A DNA stretch of 46,922 bases from Nocardiopsaceae bacterium (GCA_017354375.1 JAFMRC010000004.1:1-46922), one strand, 5' to 3'; positions 33,595-41,207 are shown, numbered from the stretch's first letter. Notes: generated from the sequence alone by a model not told the origin. Program-made: numbers and translations.

Positions 33595-33605
33595 TGCAAA
33601 TTGCA
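33595..33605. promoter_or_regulatory. TGCAA/TTGCA palindrome, site 3
   Basis: TGCAAATTGCA (5-1-5), followed at once by another GTGCAAA, about 95 bp before the RsbW-like start. Same geometry as site 2. Confidence 0.5.
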
Positions 33606-33766
33606 GTGCAAACATCGGTCAGCTGACGTATCTCCCAAAGCCGCATCGACGGGGGTGCCGTAGGCCGTATTCGCCCAGGTAAACCCCGCGTAAACCCCCT
33701 GGCCGCCCATGCCCCTAGCCCCGCCCCCGCCCCCGCTTGGGGTCCCCGCCCCCCGCTTGGGACCCG

Positions 33767-33808
33767 AGTGCGCACTTGGGCAGCCTCTTGCCGGCCCAAA
33801 TGCGCGCC
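33767..33808. repeat. hairpin, family 2 copy B
   Basis: AGTGCGCACTTGGGC / GCCCAAATGCGCGCC with a 12-nt loop; a few arm positions are imperfect or wobble pairs. Repeated 99 bp downstream. Confidence 0.7.
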
Positions 33809-33865
33809 TGGCACGTTAAGGCGGGGTCCCCTGCCCCGCGCCACGAGACCTCCCGCTTCGGCCCG

Positions 33866-33907
33866 AGTGCGCATTTGGGCTCGCTCTTGCTGGCCCAAAC
33901 GCGCACT
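33866..33907. repeat. hairpin, family 2 copy C
   Basis: AGTGCGCATTTGGGC / GCCCAAACGCGCACT, 14 of 15 paired plus a wobble, 12-nt loop. Direct repeat of copy B and related to the palindrome at 14021. Confidence 0.75.
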
Positions 33908-33992
33908 TGGCACACACGTGGGCGGGTCCGGGGAGGCATGACACGCGGAAAACATGTCCCGTCGGTTACCTGGTGGCTAGACTGTTTCATGC

Positions 33993-33998
33993 TAATCT
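33993..33998 (+). promoter_or_regulatory. candidate -10 box of leaderless methyltransferase 2
   Basis: TAATCT ends 6 nt before the ATG at 34005. There is no ribosome site. Methyltransferase 3 has the near-identical GAATCT at the same distance. Confidence 0.45.
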
Positions 33999-34004
33999 TA
34001 GCTT

Positions 34005-35000
34005 ATGCCGCCCGTTCGAATTTTCGATATTTTTGCGGGTGCAGGCGGTTTGTCTCGTGGCCTGGAGGCCGCGGGGTTCGAGGTGGCCGCAGGCGCCGAG
34101 CTTGACCCTGACGCGTGCGAGACCTTCGCCAAGGCTCATCCCGCGGCCGAGGTCATTTCCGGCGATGTCAACGACCTGCCGTTTCCCGAGTGGAGTTCCC
34201 GAATCGACGTGCTCGTCGGCGGGCCGCCGTGCCAGCCGTGGAGCACCGGCGGCAAGCGCCTTGGCCCGGCGGACCCGCGAGACGGGTGGCCCGCCTTCCT
34301 GAAGGCACTGCGGCAGATCGGGCCGCAGGCGTTCATCGCGGAGAACGTTGCCGGATTCGCGGGCGGGGCACGGGCGTCCCACTTCCACGAGCTGGTCCGC
34401 CAGCTTGAAGACGAGCTCGGGTTCAAGGTCGCGGGAAAGGTGCTTAACGCCGCGGATTACGGGGTGCCGCAACGTCGGCTGCGCTTGTTCATCGTCGGCA
34501 CCAGGACCGGGCGGTTCCGCTTTCCCGAGGCCACTCACGGACCCGAGGCAGGCTCGCCGTGGCGAGCCGCCGGCGAGTTCATCGGGAAGGATCCCGTCGG
34601 TGTGGCCAACTCCTCGATCGTCACCTACGCGCGCCAGCCCGACCTTCGACCCAACCCCTACGACGGGCACGTGTACAACGGCGGCGGCCGCCCCATCGAC
34701 CTGACCAGGCCAGCCCCCACGCTGCTGGCAAGCATGGGCGGTAACAAGACCCCGTGGATCGACACCCACGGGGTAGTCCCGGAGTACCACGCTCACCTCA
34801 TGGCGGGCGGCGCGCCTCGTACCGGGAGGGTCCAAGGCGCGAGGCGCATCACTGTGGAGGAAGCCGCCATCCTCCAGACTTTCCCGCCCGGGACGCACGT
34901 CGCTGGCCGGAGGTCCAGCTGCTACCGGCAGATCGGCAACGCCGTTCCCCCTCTACTCGCCCAAGCGATCGGAACGGAACTGCTCGCCCAGCTCCAGTGA
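34005..35000 (+). CDS. C5 DNA (cytosine) methyltransferase 2
   Basis: 331 aa with all main motifs: I FDIFAGAGGLSRG, IV GGPPCQPWS (catalytic Cys ~76), VI AENVAG, VIII QRRLRLF and X RQIGNAVPP. It is short, with a compact target domain. It is convergent with the SacI-like endonuclease gene (51-bp gap), so it is a candidate protecting partner of that enzyme, in competition with methyltransferase 3. Leaderless start. Confidence 0.93.
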   Translation: MPPVRIFDIFAGAGGLSRGLEAAGFEVAAGAELDPDACETFAKAHPAAEVISGDVNDLPFPEWSSRIDVLVGGPPCQPWSTGGKRLGPADPRDGWPAFLKALRQIGPQAFIAENVAGFAGGARASHFHELVRQLEDELGFKVAGKVLNAADYGVPQRRLRLFIVGTRTGRFRFPEATHGPEAGSPWRAAGEFIGKDPVGVANSSIVTYARQPDLRPNPYDGHVYNGGGRPIDLTRPAPTLLASMGGNKTPWIDTHGVVPEYHAHLMAGGAPRTGRVQGARRITVEEAAILQTFPPGTHVAGRRSSCYRQIGNAVPPLLAQAIGTELLAQLQ

Positions 35001-35050
35001 CAGGGACCCGGCTTACCCATCGGCGGTCACGCCGCAATCACTCAGCAACC

Positions 35051-36052
35051 TCACGTAGGCATCAACGAGCGCGTCGTCCGGCTGCCGCGCGGCCAGAGCG
35101 CGTTGAGCGCCGAACGTCTTCCGGGCCTGGTAAGCCGGTGGACGAGCGAGCGGCATTCGTGCCGGATGTCCAGCACGGAAAGATCGACGTTCGCGGCAAT
35201 GAGCCCGGAAGGCACGCGGGCTCCTTCCACCGCGTCCGCGATCTCGTCGCCCGACGGAGCCGGTCCCGGTGCCACGATGTGGATTCGGGGCAGGTCATGG
35301 TCCCGGAGCACGGCCAGGGCCTGGGCGATCTTGGACTCCCATGGGTTGGCCGTGACCTCGTACGCTTCGGTTACCCGGCCCCCGTCAAGAACCTGCACGT
35401 CAGCCGCCGTACCGGCCGAGGCGTCGGTAGCGTTCAGCGTCTTGGTCTCGACCCGTCGGTGCCCATACTCCTCGGCTTGCGCGTGCAGCATGGCCGCGAA
35501 CACGAACTGCTGGTGAGCCCCTCCGCTGGGGCGGTCGAGCAGGCTGTCCGCAACCCGCACCACGCGCCGGAAGGACAACAGGCTCACATCCAGCGCTGGC
35601 ATGGGCTGAAGGTCACGCGCGGTCGCCGCTATGCGAGAGGCCATGTACCGCATGGCCTGTTCTACGGGTTCGATCGCTCCCTGTTCCAGAGCCCATCCCA
35701 ACAGGCGGTTCCACGAATTCCGGTTCCGCCCCAGGAGTGAATTCGTGCCCTTGGCGAGGGTCTGGAACGCATCCCGCTTGGCCCTGATGTTCAGCTCATC
35801 CATCAGTCCGGCGAATCTTTGTGCCACGGTCCGCCGCCCGCTTGGAGGCTTGGCAACGCCAGCCACCGAACCCGCGTCAACGGCGTAGGCGAGAACGATC
35901 AGCGCCGCATCTCGATAGGTGTCGGCCTTGGACAGCAGGTCATCCAGCCAAGGCCGCGCCCCTTCCGGTGCGTCCGGCTCTGGCGTGACCGTTCCGTCGG
36001 CTAGTCCCCTCATCATCACGTCGAGCATCGCCGACACCTCAACAGCCCCCAT
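35051..36052 (-). CDS. putative type II restriction endonuclease, SacI-like
   Basis: About 333 aa. Blocks such as KRDAFQTLAKGTNSLLGRNRNSWNRLLGWAL and GGAHQQFVFAAMLHA, followed by ETKTLNATDASAGTAADVQV...AYEVTA, look like the SacI endonuclease family as I remember it. The D...E-x-T arrangement would be a variant PD-(D/E)XK site with Thr in place of Lys. Its position between two C5 methyltransferase genes supports a restriction role, presumably in type II double-strand cutting. The start is unclear: ATG 36052 is used; ATG 36028 with GAGG 8 nt upstream is an alternative; the track's TTG 36061 is weaker. Divergent from methyltransferase 3. Confidence 0.6.
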   Translation of the reverse strand: MGAVEVSAMLDVMMRGLADGTVTPEPDAPEGARPWLDDLLSKADTYRDAALIVLAYAVDAGSVAGVAKPPSGRRTVAQRFAGLMDELNIRAKRDAFQTLAKGTNSLLGRNRNSWNRLLGWALEQGAIEPVEQAMRYMASRIAATARDLQPMPALDVSLLSFRRVVRVADSLLDRPSGGAHQQFVFAAMLHAQAEEYGHRRVETKTLNATDASAGTAADVQVLDGGRVTEAYEVTANPWESKIAQALAVLRDHDLPRIHIVAPGPAPSGDEIADAVEGARVPSGLIAANVDLSVLDIRHECRSLVHRLTRPGRRSALNALWPRGSRTTRSLMPT

Positions 36053-36281
36053 GCCGCCCAAAGGTATCGGATCTTTCTTTTCCGGCGCGCGGAATTAGGT
36101 CCCAATTTCGCGCCCTCGTGACGCCCGCCCCTGCACCTCTGCAACATGCGGCTCGAATGTCGTATCCCGGCGCTAGCCTGATGGGCATCTCGTAGGAGGG
36201 GCGCATGGGGTTGGACTGGCGAGAATCGACGACACGTCCGCCGCAAACGGCGAGATGCCTGCTTCGCGGTCACCGGCATGG

Positions 36282-36287
36282 GAATCT
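36282..36287 (+). promoter_or_regulatory. candidate -10 box of methyltransferase 3
   Basis: GAATCT lies 6 nt before ATG 36294, mirroring TAATCT before methyltransferase 2. Confidence 0.35.
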
Positions 36288-36293
36288 TTAGGT

Positions 36294-37511
36294 ATGAGCC
36301 GACTGACTGCCGTCGACCTGTTCAGCGGGGCGGGGGGTGCCTCGCTGGGGCTGATCGATGCCGGCTTCGATCTCCGCCTCGCTGCCGACTTCAACCCCGC
36401 ATGCGGCCTCACCCACGCCGCCAACCTTCCGGGCGAGTTCATCGTCGGCGACCTGCGCGAGGTCGACGCGGACAAGGTCTCCAACACGGCGGACATCGCC
36501 CCGGGCGAACTTGACCTGCTGTTCGCGGGTCCTCCGTGTCAGGGGTTCTCGATCATCGGCTCCCGCGTCGTGTGGGACGAGCGGAACAACCTGTTCCGCG
36601 AAGTGCTCAGGCTCACGCGGGACCTCCGCCCGCGCAGTGTCGTCATCGAGAACGTTCCCGGCCTGGTCACGCTCGCCGGCGGCGCGTACCTACGGGCCAT
36701 ACTCCAGGGACTCGCCGAAATCGGCTATGAGGCAGCATGCGCTGAGCTGCTTGCGGCCCAGTACGGGGCTCCCCAGATGCGATGGCGGCTGATTATCATC
36801 GCATGGCGCCATGACACGGGCATTCCCCCGGGTTTCGGGTTCCCCGCGCCGGTGCCGGGCTGTGGCAGCATCGGCGATCTGCTTCCGAACTGCACGATCA
36901 CCGCCGCGGAGACCAGTGGTTTCGTGACGACCCGCGAGGCGATCGGCGACCTTCCCCCGGTCGCGCCCGGCGAGGAGGTAAGCAGCTACACCGGGAGCCC
37001 GTCGTGTGACTACCAGCGCGAGATGCGCGCGGGGCTGACCGGCGACCTGGCCAACTTCCTGGCCAACCATTACGCAGCCAGGCTGTCCGAGGCGAACCTG
37101 GCGCGGCTGAGGTTGCTCAGGCCCGGCCAGGACTGGCGCGACCTGCCCAGCGACCTGCTGCCGACGGGAATGCGGCGGGCTCTCCGCAAAGATCACACCC
37201 GCCGCTACCGCCGGATGACGTGGGACGGTGTCCCCCGTTCGGTGATCACGCGGTTCCGGGATCCGAAGTCCGGCGAGTACACCCACCCAGAGCAGGACCG
37301 CACCATCAGCATCCGGGAAGCCGCCAGACTGCAGGGTTTCCCCGATCGTTTCGTGTTCCACGGCGACAGATCCTGCCAGTACGAGCAGGTCGGCAACGCT
37401 GTCCCAGCCCAGCTTGCCCGCGCGATCTCCGCAGAGATCACCAGGTGCCTTGCGGGAAACCCCGGGGCGACCGCCTGTTGGATCCGTTCCGTCGCCGCCC
37501 CGTCGCCATGA
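36294..37511 (+). CDS. C5 DNA (cytosine) methyltransferase 3
   Basis: 405 aa. Motif I VDLFSGAGGASLGL, motif IV AGPPCQGFS (catalytic Cys ~82), motif VI IENVPG, motif VIII-like QMRWRLIII (diverged), and motif X YEQVGNAVPAQLA. The target domain is larger than in methyltransferase 2. The ATG at 36294 starts the family sequence directly; the track's 36255 has no support. Its stop overlaps an ATG by the ATGA arrangement (37508), but that ATG is out of frame with the NotI-like remnant that follows, which suggests the original downstream gene was damaged. Confidence 0.92.
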   Translation: MSRLTAVDLFSGAGGASLGLIDAGFDLRLAADFNPACGLTHAANLPGEFIVGDLREVDADKVSNTADIAPGELDLLFAGPPCQGFSIIGSRVVWDERNNLFREVLRLTRDLRPRSVVIENVPGLVTLAGGAYLRAILQGLAEIGYEAACAELLAAQYGAPQMRWRLIIIAWRHDTGIPPGFGFPAPVPGCGSIGDLLPNCTITAAETSGFVTTREAIGDLPPVAPGEEVSSYTGSPSCDYQREMRAGLTGDLANFLANHYAARLSEANLARLRLLRPGQDWRDLPSDLLPTGMRRALRKDHTRRYRRMTWDGVPRSVITRFRDPKSGEYTHPEQDRTISIREAARLQGFPDRFVFHGDRSCQYEQVGNAVPAQLARAISAEITRCLAGNPGATACWIRSVAAPSP

Positions 37512-37548
37512 TCGGCGCGCACGGCGAACTGGTACACCAAGAAGGCCT

Positions 37549-38004
37549 GTGGAAGGCCCGAACATCTCCAACGTGTTCAAGCGAACCTTCTACCAGATCG
37601 CCTTCAAGTTCCAGGTCACCCGGCGCGAGGCTTCCGTCGGATGCGTACTCGCGCTGCCGCGCCCTGTGTGGGACTCCTGGCAGCCGTTCCTCGGTGCGCC
37701 AGAGCTGCGTAGGCACCACGACGGCACCTGGCGGCTCCTCGATGACCATGCCAGCGACCCCGCCGACTGGATTTACGTCTTCGACGTGACAGGCGACCCC
37801 GCACCGGACGGTGGACCCGCTCCGATCGACGTCCGCCTCGTCATCGGGACGGACGCGGCGACCCTGAGCCGGGCGGCCTTCGACATCGCGCCAGCCAAAG
37901 CCGTCGAGCACGGCGCAGGCGCAGACGCGGTAGCGACCGCGATCATCCGTCGGCTCACGTCCTACCTGCCCGAGATGCTCGTGCACGGGTTCCGGTCACC
38001 GTGA
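37549..38004 (+). pseudogene. C-terminal remnant of a NotI-family restriction endonuclease
   Basis: The frame VEGPNISNVFKRTFYQIAF followed by LPRPVWDSW and WIYVFDV closely matches what I recall of NotI residues ~230 onward (MEGPNLSNVFKRTFYQMAYKF). The N-terminal two-thirds, with the PD-(D/E)XK catalytic centre and iron-binding cysteines, is missing, and no such sequence exists in other frames upstream, where methyltransferase 3 lies. A GTG at 37549 could start a 151-aa fragment, but it would have no nuclease activity. The out-of-frame ATG at 37508, coupled to the methyltransferase stop, may be the old start left by an internal deletion. Confidence 0.7.
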
Positions 38005-38021
38005 GGCTCCCGGGACCGTGC

Positions 38022-38387
38022 TCAGCTTATGTTGAGGTCGCCGTGCACGTCGCGGAGCTGGATGACCTTGTCCGCCTTGCCGTGGAAGACGTTGGAGACG
38101 GCGTCGTCGGTGGCGGACGGCGCCGCCTGCAGCCATAGGGTACTGACCTGGTCGCGGAAGCCGGGGTCGGCCTCGAACTCGCGCTCAAGGATTTCCGCCA
38201 GCGGCTCCACGACGGGCTCCCCGCGGGCCGCCGCGTCCAGGATCTCGACGTCGGCGGGGCGCTTGCGGAGTTTCTCCCGGATCTTGCCGGTGATCGCCGA
38301 GACGGCCTGCCGGGCCTGCTCGGTCACGGCCTCGGCGGCCTTGCCCGCGACGGCGCTCGCGACGGCCATGGTGAGGGGATCCGTCAT
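38022..38387 (-). CDS. small helical protein with C-terminal RHIM-like motif
   Basis: 121 aa, no cysteine. Residues 1-90 are amphipathic helices (MAVASAVAGKAAEAVTEQAR, AEILEREFEADPGFRDQVSTLW). The end, residues ~99-120, reads NVFHGKADKVIQLRDVHGDL, which fits the N-x-x-x-G...hQh-x-x-h-x-G pattern of bacterial RHIM-like amyloid signalling motifs found at the C-termini of actinobacterial cell-death (Bell-type) proteins and at the N-termini of NLR partners. No partner with a matching motif is seen in the window. It starts 2 nt after the DUF4190 gene stop, in an operon. The functional proposal is inference; the gene itself is well supported. The track's longer ORF is a shadow extension. Confidence 0.75.
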   Translation of the reverse strand: MTDPLTMAVASAVAGKAAEAVTEQARQAVSAITGKIREKLRKRPADVEILDAAARGEPVVEPLAEILEREFEADPGFRDQVSTLWLQAAPSATDDAVSNVFHGKADKVIQLRDVHGDLNIS

Positions 38388-38389
38388 TC

Positions 38390-39643
38390 TCACCCCCCGT
38401 TGTTGTGGTGTCCCGAAGCCACGATGAGGAGGATGGTCACTACGATGGCGGCCACGAGGGTGATGGCGCCGACCACGATCCCGCCGATCGCCAGGCCCCT
38501 GCCGCCCTCGCCACGCTCCCTGATCTGGCGCAGCGCCACGGAACCGAGGATCACCGCCGCGATCGACCCGAGTCCCCAGAAGCAGACGATGCCGCAGATA
38601 AGCGATGCGATCGCCATGGTGTTCGTCGGCGCCGTGCTGAAGCCAGGGCCGTACGGCTGCTGGTAGCCGCCGGGCTGCGGGCCGGGCGGTCCGTAGGGCT
38701 GGGGCGGGAACCCTGGTCCGGGTGGCTGGGAGGGATCCGGACCCGGCGGCGGGAAGCCGGGAGCCCCGAAGGCTCCAGGAGCTCCGAAGGCTCCGGGAGG
38801 CGGGGGCTGCGAGTAGTCCTGGCCAGGCGGCGGCGGGAACCCGGGTCCCCCTGGGCCGCCGGGAGCTCCGGGAACCTCGGGGCCGCCTGGGGGGCCGAAA
38901 CCAGGGGCCGGAGGCTGGAAGTCGGACGAGGGCGGCATGCCGAACCCCGGCGGAGGCTGTGGCCCGGATCCCCCCGGCGCACCTTGGAAGGCGGATGGCG
39001 GCGGACCCCAAGGGCCAGGCTGCGGGCCCCCGGGGCCAGGCTGCGGGAAATCGCCCTGGCCAACCGGCGGAATCCCCTGAACGGTCGTGGGCGTATCCTG
39101 CGGCGCCCGCGGCCCCGTCCCAGACTCGGGCCCGGTCCCAGATCCGGACCCGGTCCCGGATCCAGGAGAATCCTGACCCGGCGAGGACGCATCCTTGCCA
39201 AACGAGGGAATCTGCTGAACACGCGTCGGCATATCGTGCGGCCCCGACCCCGAAGAACCCGGACCCGACGAACCAGGGTCCGGCGAACCCGGTCCCGAGG
39301 AACCCGGACCCGACGAGCCCGGATCCGGCGAACCCGACTCCGACGGCGATGACGCATCCTTGCCAAACGAGGGAATCTGCTGAACACGCGTCGGCATGTC
39401 CTGCGGCCCCGACCCCGAAGAACCCGGACCTGAAGAGCCAGGCTCCGACGAGCCCGGATCCGGCGGCGAGCTCTCCCCTTCGGCTCCCCCAGCACCCTCG
39501 GCCGCCTGCTGCCTTTTCTCAATGGGCAGGCTAAACGACTGGACCCGGGTCACGTCGGGAGCATCGTCATCCGGATCGCCGCCCGTCGCGCCGTTCGCAC
39601 CGTTCGACCACGTCGAACCGTCCGGCCAGGCAGAGTCGCTCAT
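38390..39643 (-). CDS. DUF4190 membrane protein with long repeat-rich cytoplasmic arm
   Basis: 417 aa. About 330 residues are Pro/Gly/Ser-rich and disordered, then two membrane helices of the DUF4190 type follow (MAIASLICGIVCFWGLGSIAAVILGSVAL and GGIVVGAITLVAAIVVTILLIVASG). The arm has four similar Thr motifs: VTRVQSFSLP (Thr32), PTRVQQIPSF (Thr85 and Thr140) and PTTVQGIPPV (Thr187); the middle two lie in a 55-residue direct repeat. Spaced Thr motifs like these could be kinase and FHA-domain sites. AGGGGA about 7 nt before the ATG. It is coupled to the RHIM-like gene. Confidence 0.8.
   Translation of the reverse strand: MSDSAWPDGSTWSNGANGATGGDPDDDAPDVTRVQSFSLPIEKRQQAAEGAGGAEGESSPPDPGSSEPGSSGPGSSGSGPQDMPTRVQQIPSFGKDASSPSESGSPDPGSSGPGSSGPGSPDPGSSGPGSSGSGPHDMPTRVQQIPSFGKDASSPGQDSPGSGTGSGSGTGPESGTGPRAPQDTPTTVQGIPPVGQGDFPQPGPGGPQPGPWGPPPSAFQGAPGGSGPQPPPGFGMPPSSDFQPPAPGFGPPGGPEVPGAPGGPGGPGFPPPPGQDYSQPPPPGAFGAPGAFGAPGFPPPGPDPSQPPGPGFPPQPYGPPGPQPGGYQQPYGPGFSTAPTNTMAIASLICGIVCFWGLGSIAAVILGSVALRQIRERGEGGRGLAIGGIVVGAITLVAAIVVTILLIVASGHHNNGG
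39186..39430 (-). repeat. 80-bp direct repeat, 165-bp period, inside the DUF4190 gene
   Basis: Copies at 39186-39265 and 39351-39430, nearly identical, coding for the duplicated PTRVQQIPSFGKDASSP-type block. Low-complexity GSSGPGS sequence lies between them. Confidence 0.8.
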
Positions 39644-39753
39644 CCATTTCCCCTAGCGCCAGTCATCGGAAGCTACAATTACGCGCAGCATATAATGGCA
39701 CATTTCCCAGGTACGCTCATGCAAACGGGGCGACCAGGGACCTCGCCTCGCGG

Positions 39754-39833
39754 AAACGCTCGGGCAGCCCGGAGAACGCCCAGGCAGGCAGGCGAACGCC
39801 CAGGCAGGCCGGGGAACGCTCGGGCAGGCCGGG
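39754..39833. repeat. 20-bp tandem repeat x4 upstream of hisS
   Basis: Four units with an exact 20-bp period (starts 39754, 39774, 39794, 39814), consensus AACGCYCRGGCAGGCCGGG. It ends about 45 bp before the hisS start, just upstream of its candidate -10. Confidence 0.8.
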
Positions 39834-39878
39834 AGCGATCCCGTCGAGGTACCGCTGGCCGTCGATATCATTGGAGCC

Positions 39879-41174
39879 GTGAGCGACTACCTACCGACCG
39901 CGCCGTACCGCGGGACGAGGGATTTCCTTCCCGCCGAGATGTCGGTGCGGCAGCAGGTGTTCGGCCGCCTCTACGAGGTCGCGGAAAGCCGCGGTTTCCT
40001 CCGCTACGACGGCCCCGTCCTCGAGTCCGCGGAGATCTACGAGGCCAAGTCCGGGCGGGAGATCGCGGACCTGCAGCTGTACACCCTCACCGACCGCGGC
40101 GGCCGTCGCCTGGCCCTGCGGCCCGAGATGACCCCGTCGGTGGCGCGGATCATCGCCGGGAACGCCAGCACGCTGCAGTTCCCGGTTCGCTGGTACTGCC
40201 ACGTCAACTGCCACCGCTACGAGCGCCCCCAGCGCGGGCGGGTCCGCGAGCACTGGCAGATCAACGCCGACATCTTCGGATCCGACAGCGTCAACGCCGA
40301 CATCGAGATCCTCGGCGTCGTGCACGACATGATGGCCGCGGTCGGCGCCACCAGGGACATGTACGTGCTGCGCGCCAACGACCGGGTGCTGCTGGAAGCC
40401 ATCCTGACCCGGATCGTCGGCATTCCCGAAGAGCGGGTCCGCGACGTCTCCGGCCTCATCGACCGGTGGGAGAAGGCCCCCCGGGATCAGGTCCGGGCCG
40501 ATGCCGCCGAACTGGGCCTGGACGACGCCCAGTTCGACCGCCTCGAAGCCGCGCTCAAGGCGGGCGAGGACGTGCTGCCGGAGCTGCCCGCCGACGTCCT
40601 GGAGCGGTCCAACCTGGCCGCGATCATGCGCTCGGACGCGAAGGACCTGGTGACCTACGACCCGCTCATCGTCCGCGCCTTCGAGTACTACACCTCGACC
40701 GTCTTCGAGGTCTTCGACCGCGACCCCGCCAACAACCGGTCGCTGTTCGGCGGCGGCCGCTACGACGACCTCACCGGCCTGTTTTCCGGCCAGCGCATCC
40801 CCGGCGTCGGGTTCGGCATGGGAGACGTGACCCTGTTCGACTTCCTCGGCACCCACGGCCTGCTGCCGGAACCGCGGCCCGAGGCCGACGTCGCCGTCAT
40901 CCCGGTCTCCGACGACCTGCTGGCCCCCGCCCGCGGCGTCGCCACGGACCTGCGGAAGGCCGGCTGGCGGGCCACCACCCCCATCGAGGTCCGCAAGCTC
41001 GGCAAGGAGATCGCCCGCGCCGACAAGGCCGGAGCACGCGCGATCGTCATCATCGGCCCGGCCGAATGGGCCGAGGGAAACGTCACCGTCCGGGACATGG
41101 CCAGCGGCGACCAGCGGACCGTCCCCGCGGAATCCGCCGCCCGCGCCGTCTCCGACCTGGCCGACCACCCCTAA
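39879..41174 (+). CDS. hisS: histidyl-tRNA synthetase
   Basis: 431 aa class II synthetase. N-terminus PYRGTRDFLPAE, motif 1 region, motif 2 CHRYERPQRGRVREHWQINADIFG, His-binding motif IVRAFEYYTSTVFE, motif 3 GVGFGMGDV preceded by GGGRYDDL, and a C-terminal anticodon-binding domain from ~330. The usual RGLDYYT block here reads RAFEYYT; the key Arg is kept. The sequence is unlike the main actinobacterial HisRS I recall (KAPKGTKDLLPP), so it could be a second, acquired copy. GTG start; TATCAT lies 7 nt upstream, so it may be leaderless, as GGAG is only 2 nt away. Confidence 0.9.
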   Translation: MSDYLPTAPYRGTRDFLPAEMSVRQQVFGRLYEVAESRGFLRYDGPVLESAEIYEAKSGREIADLQLYTLTDRGGRRLALRPEMTPSVARIIAGNASTLQFPVRWYCHVNCHRYERPQRGRVREHWQINADIFGSDSVNADIEILGVVHDMMAAVGATRDMYVLRANDRVLLEAILTRIVGIPEERVRDVSGLIDRWEKAPRDQVRADAAELGLDDAQFDRLEAALKAGEDVLPELPADVLERSNLAAIMRSDAKDLVTYDPLIVRAFEYYTSTVFEVFDRDPANNRSLFGGGRYDDLTGLFSGQRIPGVGFGMGDVTLFDFLGTHGLLPEPRPEADVAVIPVSDDLLAPARGVATDLRKAGWRATTPIEVRKLGKEIARADKAGARAIVIIGPAEWAEGNVTVRDMASGDQRTVPAESAARAVSDLADHP

Positions 41175-41190
41175 CCCGGCAAGCATTGTC

Positions 41191-41207
41191 CCGAACGGAT
41201 CGTGGCG
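41191..41207 (+). repeat. 17-bp dispersed motif, family 3 copy C
   Basis: CCGAACGGATCGTGGCG, 17 nt after the hisS stop in gene orientation, identical to the copy after csoR. Confidence 0.65.

Larger units (their letters stand above)
33502..34004. other. 503-bp gap with two family-2 hairpins
   Basis: No gene seen. It holds the TGCAAATTGCA site, a C-rich stretch with GCTTGGGGTCCC-like repeats, two related hairpins about 100 bp apart, and the methyltransferase 2 promoter. Confidence 0.6.

Noticed and set aside
33721-33907. Tandem hairpins as a CRISPR array
   Set aside because: Only two diverged units about 99 bp apart, palindromic along their length, with no spacer pattern and no cas genes.
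37508-37789. ATGA-coupled ORF after methyltransferase 3, read as a gene or as a -1 programmed frameshift into the NotI-like frame
   Set aside because: The frame gives no recognisable protein beyond ~16 residues, and there is no slippery sequence. The NotI match begins at VEGPN in the other frame, so an internal deletion explains it better.
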